From assembly GCF_000202835.1 (NCBI RefSeq), contig NC_015186.1, positions 124,001-188,000 of the forward strand: 64,000 bases of DNA, in the 5' to 3' direction. The position numbers were made by a program, and so were the translations under genes. This DNA is from Acidiphilium multivorum AIU301 (GTDB lineage Bacteria > Pseudomonadota > Alphaproteobacteria > Acetobacterales > Acetobacteraceae). Shown piece by piece: positions 43,078 through 54,625 of this stretch (positions within the stretch are counted from its first letter, which is position 1; each line of letters opens with the position of its first letter). The notes under the pieces are model-generated. The model ran no database searches, was not told where the DNA came from, and saw nothing but the letters and a program-made list of their open reading frames with translations.

Positions 43078-44259
43078 ATGGTGGCGCGGGAGGAAGGTTC
43101 TGCAATAGGCCGGCTGATCCGGCTTGACGGATTGCGCGGCGTTCTCGCGATATATGTGCTGGTCGGCCATCTGGTACCGTTCCTGCCATTGCCGCCGCTG
43201 GCCATGTGGGCTGCGCAAGGGCTTGTGAGCCACGGTCTCGCTGCGGTCGACCTGTTCTTTGCCCTGTCCGGGCTGGTGATCGTGCAGTCCATGACCCGGT
43301 TCGGTCGCCGCCCGGGATCGTTCCTCGTCGCCCGCGCACGCCGGCTTCTGCCCGTCTATATGATTGTACTGGTCGGCTCGACTCTGTTGATGCTCAAGGG
43401 GGGCTCGCCTTTCGCAACCATGCCATGGCTCGCGCCCGGCGACCCGGCGGCCGATATCTGGCCGGCTGGCCCGCCGCAGCACCCTGTCTTCGAGATACTG
43501 GCTCATCTGGTCTTCCTGCACGGGGCGTTGCCGCACCGCTTGCTGCCGGACGGCCCCTTCGCCCTCCTCGGCCCGGCCTGGAGCCTTTCGACCGAATGGC
43601 AGTTCTATGCGGTAATCGCGCTTGTCGCTCTCCGGTGCGATGGTCGCGATGGCACCCTTGTGCGTCTTTCGCTGGCTCTCATCGGACTGGCCGTTCTTGC
43701 CCGGATCTATGCCGCCTGTATCCCGGCTCCCTGGCGGTTCAGCAGGGCCTTTCTGCCGAACGAAGCCGCCTATTTCGCGCTCGGCGTCGCTGCCTCGCGG
43801 TTCTGGTCCGGCGATCGGGTAGGGGCGTGGAGGTTGTTCGTGATCATGCTCATCATGACGATGGCACTCGGCGCCAGTCACGGCGCGGGTTGGGGGCGGC
43901 TTGCCAAGCTCTTGCCGCCTCTTGCCTGGGCGATTGCGGTTGCCGCCCAGCGCGTACCCGCATGGCGGCCGTTCAGGCTACTGGCGCGATGTCTCGGATC
44001 GCCGCCCGTGCTTTGGCTTGGGCTGATCTCCTATCCACTCTATCTGGTGAACGAACCTGTCGGCCGCGCGCTCGCCTTGGCGCTTGGCCCGATTCTATCC
44101 GGCAGCCCCCTCCTGTTCGGGCTCTGCTGGGGCGGGGCGACGGTGGCTGGGTCGATCATCCTGGCCGCTATGCTGCACTACGGCATCGAGCGCCGGTTCC
44201 TGCGCCGCCGGCGGATTGTCAGGCCGCCGGTTGCGGTGCCGGCAACAGGCGGGGCGTAG
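43078..44259 (+). CDS. Acyltransferase family 3 membrane protein
   Basis: A 393-residue OafA/NodX-like enzyme with ten or so membrane segments. The N-terminal RLDGLRGVLAIYVLVGHL carries the catalytic-type His, then FFALSGLVIVQSM, RLLPVYMIV and WSLSTEWQFYAVIALVAL. It would acylate a surface sugar or lipid; the target is unknown. Its last 41 bp overlap the end of the convergent hemY gene. Confidence 0.85.
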   Translation: MVAREEGSAIGRLIRLDGLRGVLAIYVLVGHLVPFLPLPPLAMWAAQGLVSHGLAAVDLFFALSGLVIVQSMTRFGRRPGSFLVARARRLLPVYMIVLVGSTLLMLKGGSPFATMPWLAPGDPAADIWPAGPPQHPVFEILAHLVFLHGALPHRLLPDGPFALLGPAWSLSTEWQFYAVIALVALRCDGRDGTLVRLSLALIGLAVLARIYAACIPAPWRFSRAFLPNEAAYFALGVAASRFWSGDRVGAWRLFVIMLIMTMALGASHGAGWGRLAKLLPPLAWAIAVAAQRVPAWRPFRLLARCLGSPPVLWLGLISYPLYLVNEPVGRALALALGPILSGSPLLFGLCWGGATVAGSIILAAMLHYGIERRFLRRRRIVRPPVAVPATGGA

Positions 44260-45403
44260 ACTCGGGATTCGTCCGGCGCAACCAGCCGAGCGAACCGATT
44301 GCCCCACATTTGCGGCAGGTCGGCTGCCACGCCTCGTGTTCGGTGTCGCAGGTCGCGCAGACCCATACGCCTTTGCCGCCGCCGTGCCGTTCGTGCCGTT
44401 CGGCCTCGCCGACCAGGTTCGCAGCGCGGGCCGTGCGCGCCAGTAACGCCTCGCTCTCCGGATGCCCGGGGTTGAGTTCGGCGAGTTTGGCCGCTGCCGT
44501 CGCCCGTTCCAGCGGCGATGTCAGCGCCGCCAGCCAGGCATCGGCAAGGTCGGGATGCGGCGCGATCCGCCAGCCCCGCTTCAGCGCCCGCTTTGCCCGC
44601 CAGGCCTGGCCAGCCTTCGCACGCGCCTCGAAAAGTGCGAGATGCGCTTCCGGCAGGCCCGGTGCCAAGCGCACGGCGTCCCGCGCCCAGTCGATCGCCA
44701 GCGGTTCGCCAGCCACCTCGCGTGAGGCCATGATAGCCAGTGCCGCGCGCGCCGCCGGATCGGTCGCCAGCCGCGCCGCCTCGCTGAACCGTCCCTGTCC
44801 CAGCGCGATCCGCACCCGCTGCTCGCGCAACCACGCCGAATTAGGATAAGATGCCGCCGCCTGGCGGGCCTGTTCTGCCGAGCGCGCCAGCCTGTCTGGG
44901 TCATCCTGGGGCAGTGGGCGTGCGGTCAGCAGGCCGCGCCAACCGAGGAATCCGGCATCGCCATGTTTCGCCAGGTTGGAGAACAGCGCCTCGGCCCCCG
45001 CAGCGTCGCCCGCCTGTCGCGCCGTTTCGGCGCTCACATAAAGCGTGAGCGGCGCCTCTGGTGCATGCCGCCGTGCGGTTCGCGCATGGCCGGCGGCAGC
45101 TTCGGTGTCGCCCGCTGCGAGCGCCGAAAGCGCGCGCAGCGCGGCGGAATCGGCGGCATCACGCCGCGCGCGGCCGCGCCTCACCGATATCCGCCTGGGC
45201 AGGCTGAGTGCCCCGCGCAGCAAGCCAAGTACCAGGACAACGACAACAATCAGCAGAACCAGCAGCAGGATAGCCACCGGCGTCGATGCGGTGGCGGCAT
45301 AGGTCCCGATCTCGACAGTCACATGCCCTTGCAGGCCGGCAAGAAACCAGGCGATGCCCAGCAGGGTGATCGCGACGAGGGCGAAGCGGAAGGCGCGCAG
45401 CAT
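44219..45403 (-). CDS. hemY: HemY-like protein with C-terminal zinc ribbon
   Basis: A 394-residue protein. Two N-terminal membrane helices (FRFALVAITLLGIAWFLAGL; PVAILLLVLLIVVVVLVLGL) precede the HemY_N region and TPR-like helices (ADSAALRALSALAAGDTEAA). The C-terminus adds a four-cysteine ribbon (WVCATCDTEHEAWQPTCRKC), as seen in alphaproteobacterial members. It is named for its place behind hemC and hemD; its biochemical role in heme synthesis is not established. Its ATG overlaps the upstream stop as ATGA. Confidence 0.85.
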   Translation of the reverse strand: MLRAFRFALVAITLLGIAWFLAGLQGHVTVEIGTYAATASTPVAILLLVLLIVVVVLVLGLLRGALSLPRRISVRRGRARRDAADSAALRALSALAAGDTEAAAGHARTARRHAPEAPLTLYVSAETARQAGDAAGAEALFSNLAKHGDAGFLGWRGLLTARPLPQDDPDRLARSAEQARQAAASYPNSAWLREQRVRIALGQGRFSEAARLATDPAARAALAIMASREVAGEPLAIDWARDAVRLAPGLPEAHLALFEARAKAGQAWRAKRALKRGWRIAPHPDLADAWLAALTSPLERATAAAKLAELNPGHPESEALLARTARAANLVGEAERHERHGGGKGVWVCATCDTEHEAWQPTCRKCGAIGSLGWLRRTNPESTPRLLPAPQPAA

Positions 45404-46356
45404 CAGGCCTTCTCCGCCATTCCGGCAAGCGCCGTTCGCGCCGCAAGAAGCCCGCTGGCTTTTTCGGTCCAAGGCTTCATTGCCGTGGCTGCGTCCGGCG
45501 GAAGTTTCGCGAGGACAGCGAGGGTTGCCTTCAGATCATCCCGTCCAAGCGCGGCCTGCGCCTTGCCGAGAATGCCCTCGGCCAGGCTGCCGATCAGGAC
45601 CTTGTCGCCATGCCGCACGGTGACGAGGCTTTCCACCCGCGCTTTCGTCCTCTGCCAGAACCCGCCTTGCGGCGCGGCGTCACCGGCAGCGTGTGTGGCG
45701 GCTTCCGCATAGGTCGGGAAGCTTGCCTTCAGCCCGGCAAGCGTCGGTGGCTTTGCGGTGGCGTAGGCGGCGAGGGCAGCCGGTGCGCCGGGAATATTGC
45801 CGAGCGGCAGTCCGTTCTGCAGATTCAGGCTCGCCTGCGCGATCAGAGCCAGGGTCTTCGCCTTTGCCGCGAGTGCGGGCAGGTCGCCGCTCTGCTGCCG
45901 CAGCCGCGTCACCGCGGCGTGATCGGCGAGGGTGGTGGTCGACAGCGCCGCGATGCTGGACTCGATCTTGCCGATCCGCGCTGCGAGATCGGCGGGCAGG
46001 GCGGGCGCCGGTTCGGCGGGCACTGGCTTTTTCGCCTCCGCGGCAACAGTGGTCAGTTTCTGCTCCAGCGATGCCACCCGATTTCGCAGCGCGCCGATCC
46101 GGGTTGACAGCTGCGCGATCCGGGCTGACTGCCCCGCCGCGTCGAACTGGGCGCGAAGCAGAAAGACCTCGCCGACAGCAAGCGCGAGAATGGCGACGGT
46201 CACGAGGCCGAGCGCCGTGCGCCTGTGCCGGGGCACGTCCGTCGCGGCCTGTGCGGTCGCGGGGTCGGCAGCCTGAGGCTCTGGCGCGGCGGCTAGCGCC
46301 GGTTCGCCGGTGGCGGAGGGAGCGGTCGGGGTCTGGTTCGGGTCGTGCTCGGTCAT
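45403..46356 (-). CDS. Mitofilin-like inner-membrane protein
   Basis: A 317-residue protein with a Pro/Ala-rich cytoplasmic N-terminus and one membrane helix at about 47-67 (TALGLVTVAILALAVGEVFLL). A coiled coil follows (IAQLSTRIGALRNRVASLEQ), then a helical C-terminal domain (LAEGILGKAQAALGRDDLKA). Alphaproteobacteria carry such a mitofilin-related gene between hemD and hemY. It overlaps both neighbours. Confidence 0.82.
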   Translation of the reverse strand: MTEHDPNQTPTAPSATGEPALAAAPEPQAADPATAQAATDVPRHRRTALGLVTVAILALAVGEVFLLRAQFDAAGQSARIAQLSTRIGALRNRVASLEQKLTTVAAEAKKPVPAEPAPALPADLAARIGKIESSIAALSTTTLADHAAVTRLRQQSGDLPALAAKAKTLALIAQASLNLQNGLPLGNIPGAPAALAAYATAKPPTLAGLKASFPTYAEAATHAAGDAAPQGGFWQRTKARVESLVTVRHGDKVLIGSLAEGILGKAQAALGRDDLKATLAVLAKLPPDAATAMKPWTEKASGLLAARTALAGMAEKA

Positions 46357-47066
46357 GCCAGTATCGTTATCATGTGATCCTGATCGGGCGAAACCGCGCT
46401 GCGGATGTCGCGGAAGGGCAGGCGCGTGAGCGGGGCCGCAGCCGCCGGGCTGATTGCCACGGCAATCGCCCCGGCCAGCGCCCCGTCGAGCCCCGCCTCA
46501 GTGATGAGGGTCACGAAACGCCGCGCGCTGGCTGGTGAGAATACCATCACCCGGTCGATTTCGCCTGCCTCCAGCGCCGCCTGGGCTGCCGCGTCGAGCT
46601 GCCGGGCCGGGCGCGAGCGGTACACCACCCGACGTGTCACCCGGAAGCCGCGGCCGCGAAGATCAGCAGCGAGATCCATGCTGTGCCCTGCACCACAGGC
46701 CAGCAGCAGCCGTGCGCCGGGAGCGAGCCGCTCACCCAACAGCGCCGCCAGTTCCCGTGCCGTTCCGGCGGCACTCGCGACGTCGATGAACCCGGCTGCC
46801 CGCGCGCGGGCGGCGGTGGCATCACCCACCGCGAACAGCGGCACGGCCCGCAGTGCCGGTGGCAGGCCGGGCAGCGCCTGGGTGCTGGCGATCACGATTC
46901 CATCCACCAGCGTCGGCAAAGCCCCCGGCAATGGTTCGATCTCAAGACAGGGCGCGAGAACCGGCACATATCCTGCCGCGCGGAGGGCGGCGGCGGTGGC
47001 GCTGCCGCCCGGTTCGGGGCGCGTCACCAGGACGGTGAGCGGCTCTGTCGCACCGGTGTCAGTCAA
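46353..47066 (-). CDS. hemD: Uroporphyrinogen-III synthase HemD
   Basis: A 237-residue HemD-fold protein (LTVLVTRPEPGGSATAAALR; LLACGAGHSMDLAADLRGRG; VMVFSPASARRFVTLITEAG). It closes and inverts ring D of hydroxymethylbilane. The preferred start is a TTG at 47066, overlapping the end of hemC by 8 bp; no ATG is placed correctly, since the in-frame ATG at 47132 lies inside hemC. Confidence 0.85.
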   Translation of the reverse strand: MTDTGATEPLTVLVTRPEPGGSATAAALRAAGYVPVLAPCLEIEPLPGALPTLVDGIVIASTQALPGLPPALRAVPLFAVGDATAARARAAGFIDVASAAGTARELAALLGERLAPGARLLLACGAGHSMDLAADLRGRGFRVTRRVVYRSRPARQLDAAAQAALEAGEIDRVMVFSPASARRFVTLITEAGLDGALAGAIAVAISPAAAAPLTRLPFRDIRSAVSPDQDHMITILA

Positions 47067-48066
47067 GAAAGATGTCGGCCGGGCTGTCGCGCCGCAGCGA
47101 GGCACCGAGTTCCGCCCCCAGTCGCGCTGCATCGGCGGCGTTCGCCACCTCGCTGCGCTTCAGCAGGAAACTGCCATCCGGACGCGCTGTGAGCCCTGTC
47201 AGGTGCAGATTGCCATCCGGCAGCAGCCGTGCATGTCCGCCGATCGGCGTGCGGCAGGAACCGTCAAGCGCAGCGAGCAATGCCCGCTCTGCCTTGGAGA
47301 CTGCCTTCGCCTCGTGATTCTCGATCGCCGCGAGCAGTTCGGCGAGCCGGCTGTCTGCCGCCCGCACGGTAATCCCGACAATCCCCTGGCAGGCGGCTGG
47401 CACCATCGCTTCCGGGTCGATGGCTGCGGCCACCTCCTCTTCGAATCCAAGCCGCCGCAGCCCGGCGAGAGCGAGCAAGGTTGCATCGAACGTGCCAATG
47501 CGTGCCGCATCCAGCCTGGTGCGGACATTGCCGCGCAGCAGGCCGATCTGTAGGTCGGGCCGGGCATGCAGCAGTTGCGCCTGCCGCCGCACCGACGAGG
47601 TGCCGACCCGCGCGCCCTTCGGCAGGCTCGACCAGATATCGCCGTCGTTCACCGGCCCGAGCCCGTCGGCAAGGATCAGCGCGTCGCGGGCGTCCTCGCG
47701 CTTCATCGTGCAGGCGAGGATGATGCCGTCCGGCAATGCGGTCTCGAGATCCTTGAGGCTGTGCACTGCGAAGTCGATCCGCCCGTCGAGCAGCGCCTCA
47801 TGGATTTCCTTGGCGAACAGCCCCTTGCCGCCGATTTCGGCGAGGGGGCGGTCGGTCACCCGGTCACCGGTCGTGCTGATGATCTCGGGCGCGAAGGCAT
47901 CCGGCGCGAAACCGAGGGCCGGGCAGATCTCGCGCAGCGCCGCGAGGAACATGTCGGTCTGCCGGAGGGCTAGCGGCGACCCGCGGGTGCCGACTCGTAG
48001 CGGCAGCCGGCGGCCGGAATGGGGGGCGACTTTGCTGCCCGACGAGCTTTCCTGGTGCATCTTCAC
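47059..48066 (-). CDS. hemC: Porphobilinogen deaminase HemC
   Basis: A 335-residue enzyme that joins four porphobilinogens into hydroxymethylbilane. Motifs are [20 protein letters not shown] at the N-terminus, [28 protein letters not shown] and the dipyrromethane-cofactor cysteine in [14 protein letters not shown]. It is divergent from tsaD, with only 17 bp between the starts. An ATG two codons downstream is an alternative start. Confidence 0.94.
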   Translation of the reverse strand: MKMHQESSSGSKVAPHSGRRLPLRVGTRGSPLALRQTDMFLAALREICPALGFAPDAFAPEIISTTGDRVTDRPLAEIGGKGLFAKEIHEALLDGRIDFAVHSLKDLETALPDGIILACTMKREDARDALILADGLGPVNDGDIWSSLPKGARVGTSSVRRQAQLLHARPDLQIGLLRGNVRTRLDAARIGTFDATLLALAGLRRLGFEEEVAAAIDPEAMVPAACQGIVGITVRAADSRLAELLAAIENHEAKAVSKAERALLAALDGSCRTPIGGHARLLPDGNLHLTGLTARPDGSFLLKRSEVANAADAARLGAELGASLRRDSPADIFLD

Positions 48067-48083
48067 TGCTTAAAAGGATCGCG

Positions 48084-49175
48084 ATGGAAAGAAAAGCCGC
48101 AAGCGGCGACGCGTTGGGCCACGACTCGCTGATCCTCGGTATCGAGAGTTCGTGCGACGAAACAGCCTGCGCCGTGCTCGACGGCGCGGGGCGGATCCGT
48201 GCCGAGTTCGTCGCCAGCCAGATCGCCGACCACGCGCCCTTCGGCGGCGTGGTGCCGGAAATTGCCGCGCGCGCCCATCTCGCATTGCTGCCGGACATGA
48301 TCCACCGCGCGCTGGCGGCCACCGGCACCACGCCGTCCGGCCTTGTCGCGATTGCCGCCACGGCCGGCCCAGGCCTTATCGGCGGCCTTATCGTCGGCGC
48401 CAATACGGCCAGAGGGATGGCGCTGGCAGCCGACGTGCCGTTCATCGCGATCAACCATCTCGAAGCCCATGCGCTCACCGCGCGTCTGCCGGACACCGGC
48501 GGCAACCCGCCGAACTTCCCCTATCTGTTGCTGCTTGTCTCCGGCGGGCACACGGCGCTCATCGCGGTGGAGGGGGTCGGACGCTATCGCCGGCTTGGCA
48601 CCACGCTGGACGATGCGGCCGGCGAGGCCTTCGACAAGGTCGCGAAACTGCTTGGCCTGCCCTATCCCGGCGGCCCGGCGCTGGAGCGTCTTGCCGCCGA
48701 AGGGCAGGGCGGCCGATTCGACCTGCCGCGGCCGATGCTTGGCCGGCCCGGCTGCGACTTTTCCTTCTCCGGCCTGAAGACCGCCGTTGCTCAACTTGTC
48801 GCCCGGCAGCCGGAAGGCGGTCTGCCGCGCGATTTCGCAGCCGATCTCGCCTTCGCCTTCCAGAGCGCGGTGGTCGCGGCCCTGGCCGATCGGCTGCGCC
48901 ATGCCCTGGCGATGCTGCCCGGCGCGACAGCGGTGGTCGTCGCCGGCGGGGTCGCCGCCAACAAGGCGGTGCGCGCCGCGCTGGCCGATATTGCCGCCGG
49001 CGCAGGCCTTCCCCTCGCCGCACCGCCGCTCCGCCTCTGCACCGACAATGCGGTCATGGTCGCCTGGGCGGCGATCGAGCGCCTGCGCGCTGGCGACGCC
49101 GCCGATCCGCTCGGCGTGCGCTGCCGGCCGCGCTGGCCGCTGGAGCATGTGCGGAACATGCAGATTGCAGGCTGA
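48084..49175 (+). CDS. tsaD: tRNA N6-threonylcarbamoyladenosine transferase TsaD
   Basis: A 363-residue Kae1/Qri7-family ASKHA protein. Motifs are [17 protein letters not shown], the metal-binding HLEAH pair ([14 protein letters not shown]), [35 protein letters not shown] and [17 protein letters not shown], with [10 protein letters not shown] at the end. It transfers threonylcarbamoyl to A37 of ANN-decoding tRNAs with TsaB, TsaC and TsaE, none of which is in the window. Confidence 0.96.
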   Translation: MERKAASGDALGHDSLILGIESSCDETACAVLDGAGRIRAEFVASQIADHAPFGGVVPEIAARAHLALLPDMIHRALAATGTTPSGLVAIAATAGPGLIGGLIVGANTARGMALAADVPFIAINHLEAHALTARLPDTGGNPPNFPYLLLLVSGGHTALIAVEGVGRYRRLGTTLDDAAGEAFDKVAKLLGLPYPGGPALERLAAEGQGGRFDLPRPMLGRPGCDFSFSGLKTAVAQLVARQPEGGLPRDFAADLAFAFQSAVVAALADRLRHALAMLPGATAVVVAGGVAANKAVRAALADIAAGAGLPLAAPPLRLCTDNAVMVAWAAIERLRAGDAADPLGVRCRPRWPLEHVRNMQIAG

Positions 49176-49329
49176 GCGGGTTTCGTGCCACGCTAGTACA
49201 TAATCCGATCGAATGACCTCATCTGACCGGATCAGGATACTCGCTCTTTCAGACTGATGGCGCTCGGTATCCGACCCCACAGATCGGAAAGCGCGCCATA
49301 CATGAAAACCGGAAACAGAGGCGCTCCCG

Positions 49330-51846
<2,517 letters not shown>

Positions 51847-51904
51847 GCCGATACAACTGAAACAAGTCCGCCAGACGTCCCGGCGGCATGAGGGAGGAAA
51901 AACA

Positions 51905-53176
51905 ATGAACGGACGCACCGAACGGACCACACCGCTGTCGCGCAGCGCCATGGCTTATGTGCTTGCCGGCGGCCGTGGCTCACGTCTTCACGAACTGACC
52001 GACCGGCGAGCCAAGCCGGCGGTGCAGTTCGGCGGCAAGTGGCGCATCATTGATTTCGCTCTCTCCAATGCCTTGAATTCCGGCATCCGCCATATCGGCG
52101 TCGCCACTCAATACAAGGCCCACAGCCTCATTCGTCATCTTCAGCTCGGCTGGGCGTTCTTCCGACGCGAGCGCAACGAGAGTTTCGATATCCTCCCCGC
52201 CAGCCAGCGGATTTCCGAACAGAACTGGTATCTCGGCACCGCCGACGCCGTCTACCAGAACATCGACATCATCGAAAGCATCGGGCCTGAATACATCATC
52301 ATCCTCGCCGGCGACCACATCTACAAGATGGACTATGAGGTGTTGCTCCAGCAGCATGTTGCCCAGCAGGCAGATGTCACCATCGCCTGCGTGGAAGTCC
52401 CGCTTGCCGACGCCAGGGGCTTCGGCGTCATGCATGTTGACGAATCCGACCGCATCATCGACTTTCTCGAAAAGCCGGCGAACCCGCCGCCGATTCCGGG
52501 TCGCGAGGGAGTCGCGCTGGCGAGCATGGGTATCTATGTCTTCCAGCGGGCCTTCCTGTTCGACGTGCTGCGACGCGATGCCGATGATCCCCATTCGAAA
52601 CATGACTTCGGCGGCGACATCATCCCGGCGCTGGTGCGCGAAGGCCGCGCCTTTGCACATCACTTTGCGCGTTCCTGCGTCCGTTCGGCGCAGGAGCCGG
52701 AGCCCTACTGGCGCGATGTCGGCACGATCGATGCTTATTGGGAGGCCAACATCGACCTGACCGATTTCGTGCCTGCGCTCGACATCTATGATCGCACCTG
52801 GCCGATCTGGACCCACACCGAAGGCACGCCGCCCGCGAAATTCATCCATGATGAGGAGGGCCGGCGCGGCCAGGCGGTATCGTCGCTTGTCTCCGGCGGC
52901 TGCATTGTCTCCGGGGCGTCGCTGCGCCGCTCGCTGCTATTCACCGGAGTACGCGTGAATTCCTTCTCGCAGGTCAGTGACGCGGTGATCCTGCCGGGTG
53001 CCGATATCGGCCGCCATGCTCGGCTTGCCAATGTGGTGATCGATCGCGGCGTGCGGATTCCGGAAGGGCTGGTCGTGGGAGAGGATCCCGAGGACGACGC
53101 GCGGCGGTTCCGCCGCACCGCGCAGGGGGTGTGTCTGATCACCCAGCCGATGCTCGACCGGCTGATGACCGCCTGA
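51905..53176 (+). CDS. glgC: Glucose-1-phosphate adenylyltransferase
   Basis: A 423-residue ADP-glucose pyrophosphorylase, the controlled step of glycogen synthesis. Motifs are [50 protein letters not shown] and [16 protein letters not shown], with a C-terminal left-handed beta-helix ([20 protein letters not shown]). GGGAGGAAAAAC precedes the ATG. The glgA start follows its stop by 2 bp. Confidence 0.96.
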   Translation: MNGRTERTTPLSRSAMAYVLAGGRGSRLHELTDRRAKPAVQFGGKWRIIDFALSNALNSGIRHIGVATQYKAHSLIRHLQLGWAFFRRERNESFDILPASQRISEQNWYLGTADAVYQNIDIIESIGPEYIIILAGDHIYKMDYEVLLQQHVAQQADVTIACVEVPLADARGFGVMHVDESDRIIDFLEKPANPPPIPGREGVALASMGIYVFQRAFLFDVLRRDADDPHSKHDFGGDIIPALVREGRAFAHHFARSCVRSAQEPEPYWRDVGTIDAYWEANIDLTDFVPALDIYDRTWPIWTHTEGTPPAKFIHDEEGRRGQAVSSLVSGGCIVSGASLRRSLLFTGVRVNSFSQVSDAVILPGADIGRHARLANVVIDRGVRIPEGLVVGEDPEDDARRFRRTAQGVCLITQPMLDRLMTA

Positions 53177-53178
53177 TC

Positions 53179-54618
53179 ATGCGCGTCCTCTCGGTCGGAT
53201 CGGAAATCTACCCGCTCGTCAAGACCGGCGGCCTCGCCGACGTGATGGGCGCGCTCCCGGCGGCCCTGTCGTCCGAAGGAATCACGGTGCGGTCGCTGGT
53301 GCCGGGCTATCCAGCCGTCACCGCCGCGCTCGATCGCGCGGAATCCGTCCTGCGGATTCCCGACCTCTTCGGCGGTGCAGCGGAGATTCGCGCCGCGGCC
53401 GCCGGCAGGCACGATCTCTTCGTGCTGGATGCACCGCATCTCTATGCGCGCCCGGGAAATCCCTACATCGCCTCGAACGGCGCCGATTGGTCCGACAACG
53501 CGCAGCGCTTCGCGGCGCTTTGCCGGGCGGGCGCGCTCCTCGCCCGCGGTGCCGTCGGTGGCTTCGTGCCCGATCTGCTCCATGCGCATGATTGGCAGGC
53601 CGGTCTCGTGCCCGCCTATCTTCATTATGAAGGTCATGCCGCGCCGCCCTGCGTATTCACCGTTCACAACCTTGCATTTCAGGGCTGGTTTCCTGCCCAT
53701 CTTCTCGGCGGGCTCGGTCTGCCGGCCAGCGCCTTCGTCATCGACGGTGTGGAATATTTCGGCGGCATCGGCTTCCTCAAGGCCGGTCTGCAATTCGCCG
53801 ACGCCATCACCACCGTCTCGCCCCGCTATGCCACCGAGATCGCGACGCAGGATGGCGGCATGGGGCTCGACGGGTTGCTTCGCAAGCGTGGCAGCGCAGT
53901 GCATGGCATTCTCAATGGCCTCGATACGGCAACGTGGAATCCTGCTACCGATGAACATCTTGCCGCGCGTTATGATGTCGCAAATCTTGCTGCGCGGGCG
54001 GTGAACAAGCGCGCAGTACAGGCGCGGATGGGCCTCGCGCCGGATCCGCGCGCGCTGCTGTTCGGCGTGGTCAGCCGCCTGGCCGGGCAGAAGGGGATCG
54101 ACCTAATCATCGAGGCCCTGCCCGTTCTCGACGCGCTGGGGGCGCAGCTCGCGGTGCTCGGTACTGGCGAAACCGGGATCGAGGCTTCGCTGCGCGAGGC
54201 AGTAGCGGCTCGGCCGGGCCGCGTTGCCGCGATCATCGGCTTCGAGGAATCGCTCTCGCATCTCATTCAGGGCGGTGCCGACGCGATTCTCGTGCCGTCA
54301 CGGTTCGAGCCCTGCGGCCTTACGCAACTGGCGGCCCAGCGCTATGGCGCAATTCCCGTGGTCTCGCTGGTCGGCGGCCTGGTCGACACCGTGATCGACG
54401 CCAATCCCGTCGCCATATCCGCCGGTGTCGCCACGGGAATCCAGTTCGGGCCTGTAAGCGAGGCCGGCCTCTCGGACGGCCTCCGACGCGCCGCGGCACT
54501 ATTTGCGGATCCCGACAAGTGGAGCCGTATGCAGCGCAACGCGATGGCGCTCGACGTTTCCTGGACCGAGCCAGCGCGAAACTATGCGGCTCTCTATCGG
54601 TCCCTGACGTCGCGTTAG
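53179..54618 (+). CDS. glgA: Glycogen synthase (ADP-glucose type)
   Basis: A 479-residue GT5 enzyme. The N-terminal KTGGLADV loop (residues 15-22) binds ADP-glucose. Other motifs are LHAHDWQAGLVPAYLHYEGH, FTVHNLAFQGWFPAHLLGGL, AITTVSPRYATEI and the C-terminal RFEPCGLTQLAAQRYGAIPV. It extends alpha-1,4-glucan. The start directly after glgC was chosen; a longer frame would overlap glgC. It ends 7 bp from the convergent RND gene. No branching enzyme is in view. Confidence 0.95.
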   Translation: MRVLSVGSEIYPLVKTGGLADVMGALPAALSSEGITVRSLVPGYPAVTAALDRAESVLRIPDLFGGAAEIRAAAAGRHDLFVLDAPHLYARPGNPYIASNGADWSDNAQRFAALCRAGALLARGAVGGFVPDLLHAHDWQAGLVPAYLHYEGHAAPPCVFTVHNLAFQGWFPAHLLGGLGLPASAFVIDGVEYFGGIGFLKAGLQFADAITTVSPRYATEIATQDGGMGLDGLLRKRGSAVHGILNGLDTATWNPATDEHLAARYDVANLAARAVNKRAVQARMGLAPDPRALLFGVVSRLAGQKGIDLIIEALPVLDALGAQLAVLGTGETGIEASLREAVAARPGRVAAIIGFEESLSHLIQGGADAILVPSRFEPCGLTQLAAQRYGAIPVVSLVGGLVDTVIDANPVAISAGVATGIQFGPVSEAGLSDGLRRAAALFADPDKWSRMQRNAMALDVSWTEPARNYAALYRSLTSR

Positions 54619-54625
54619 ATAACGC

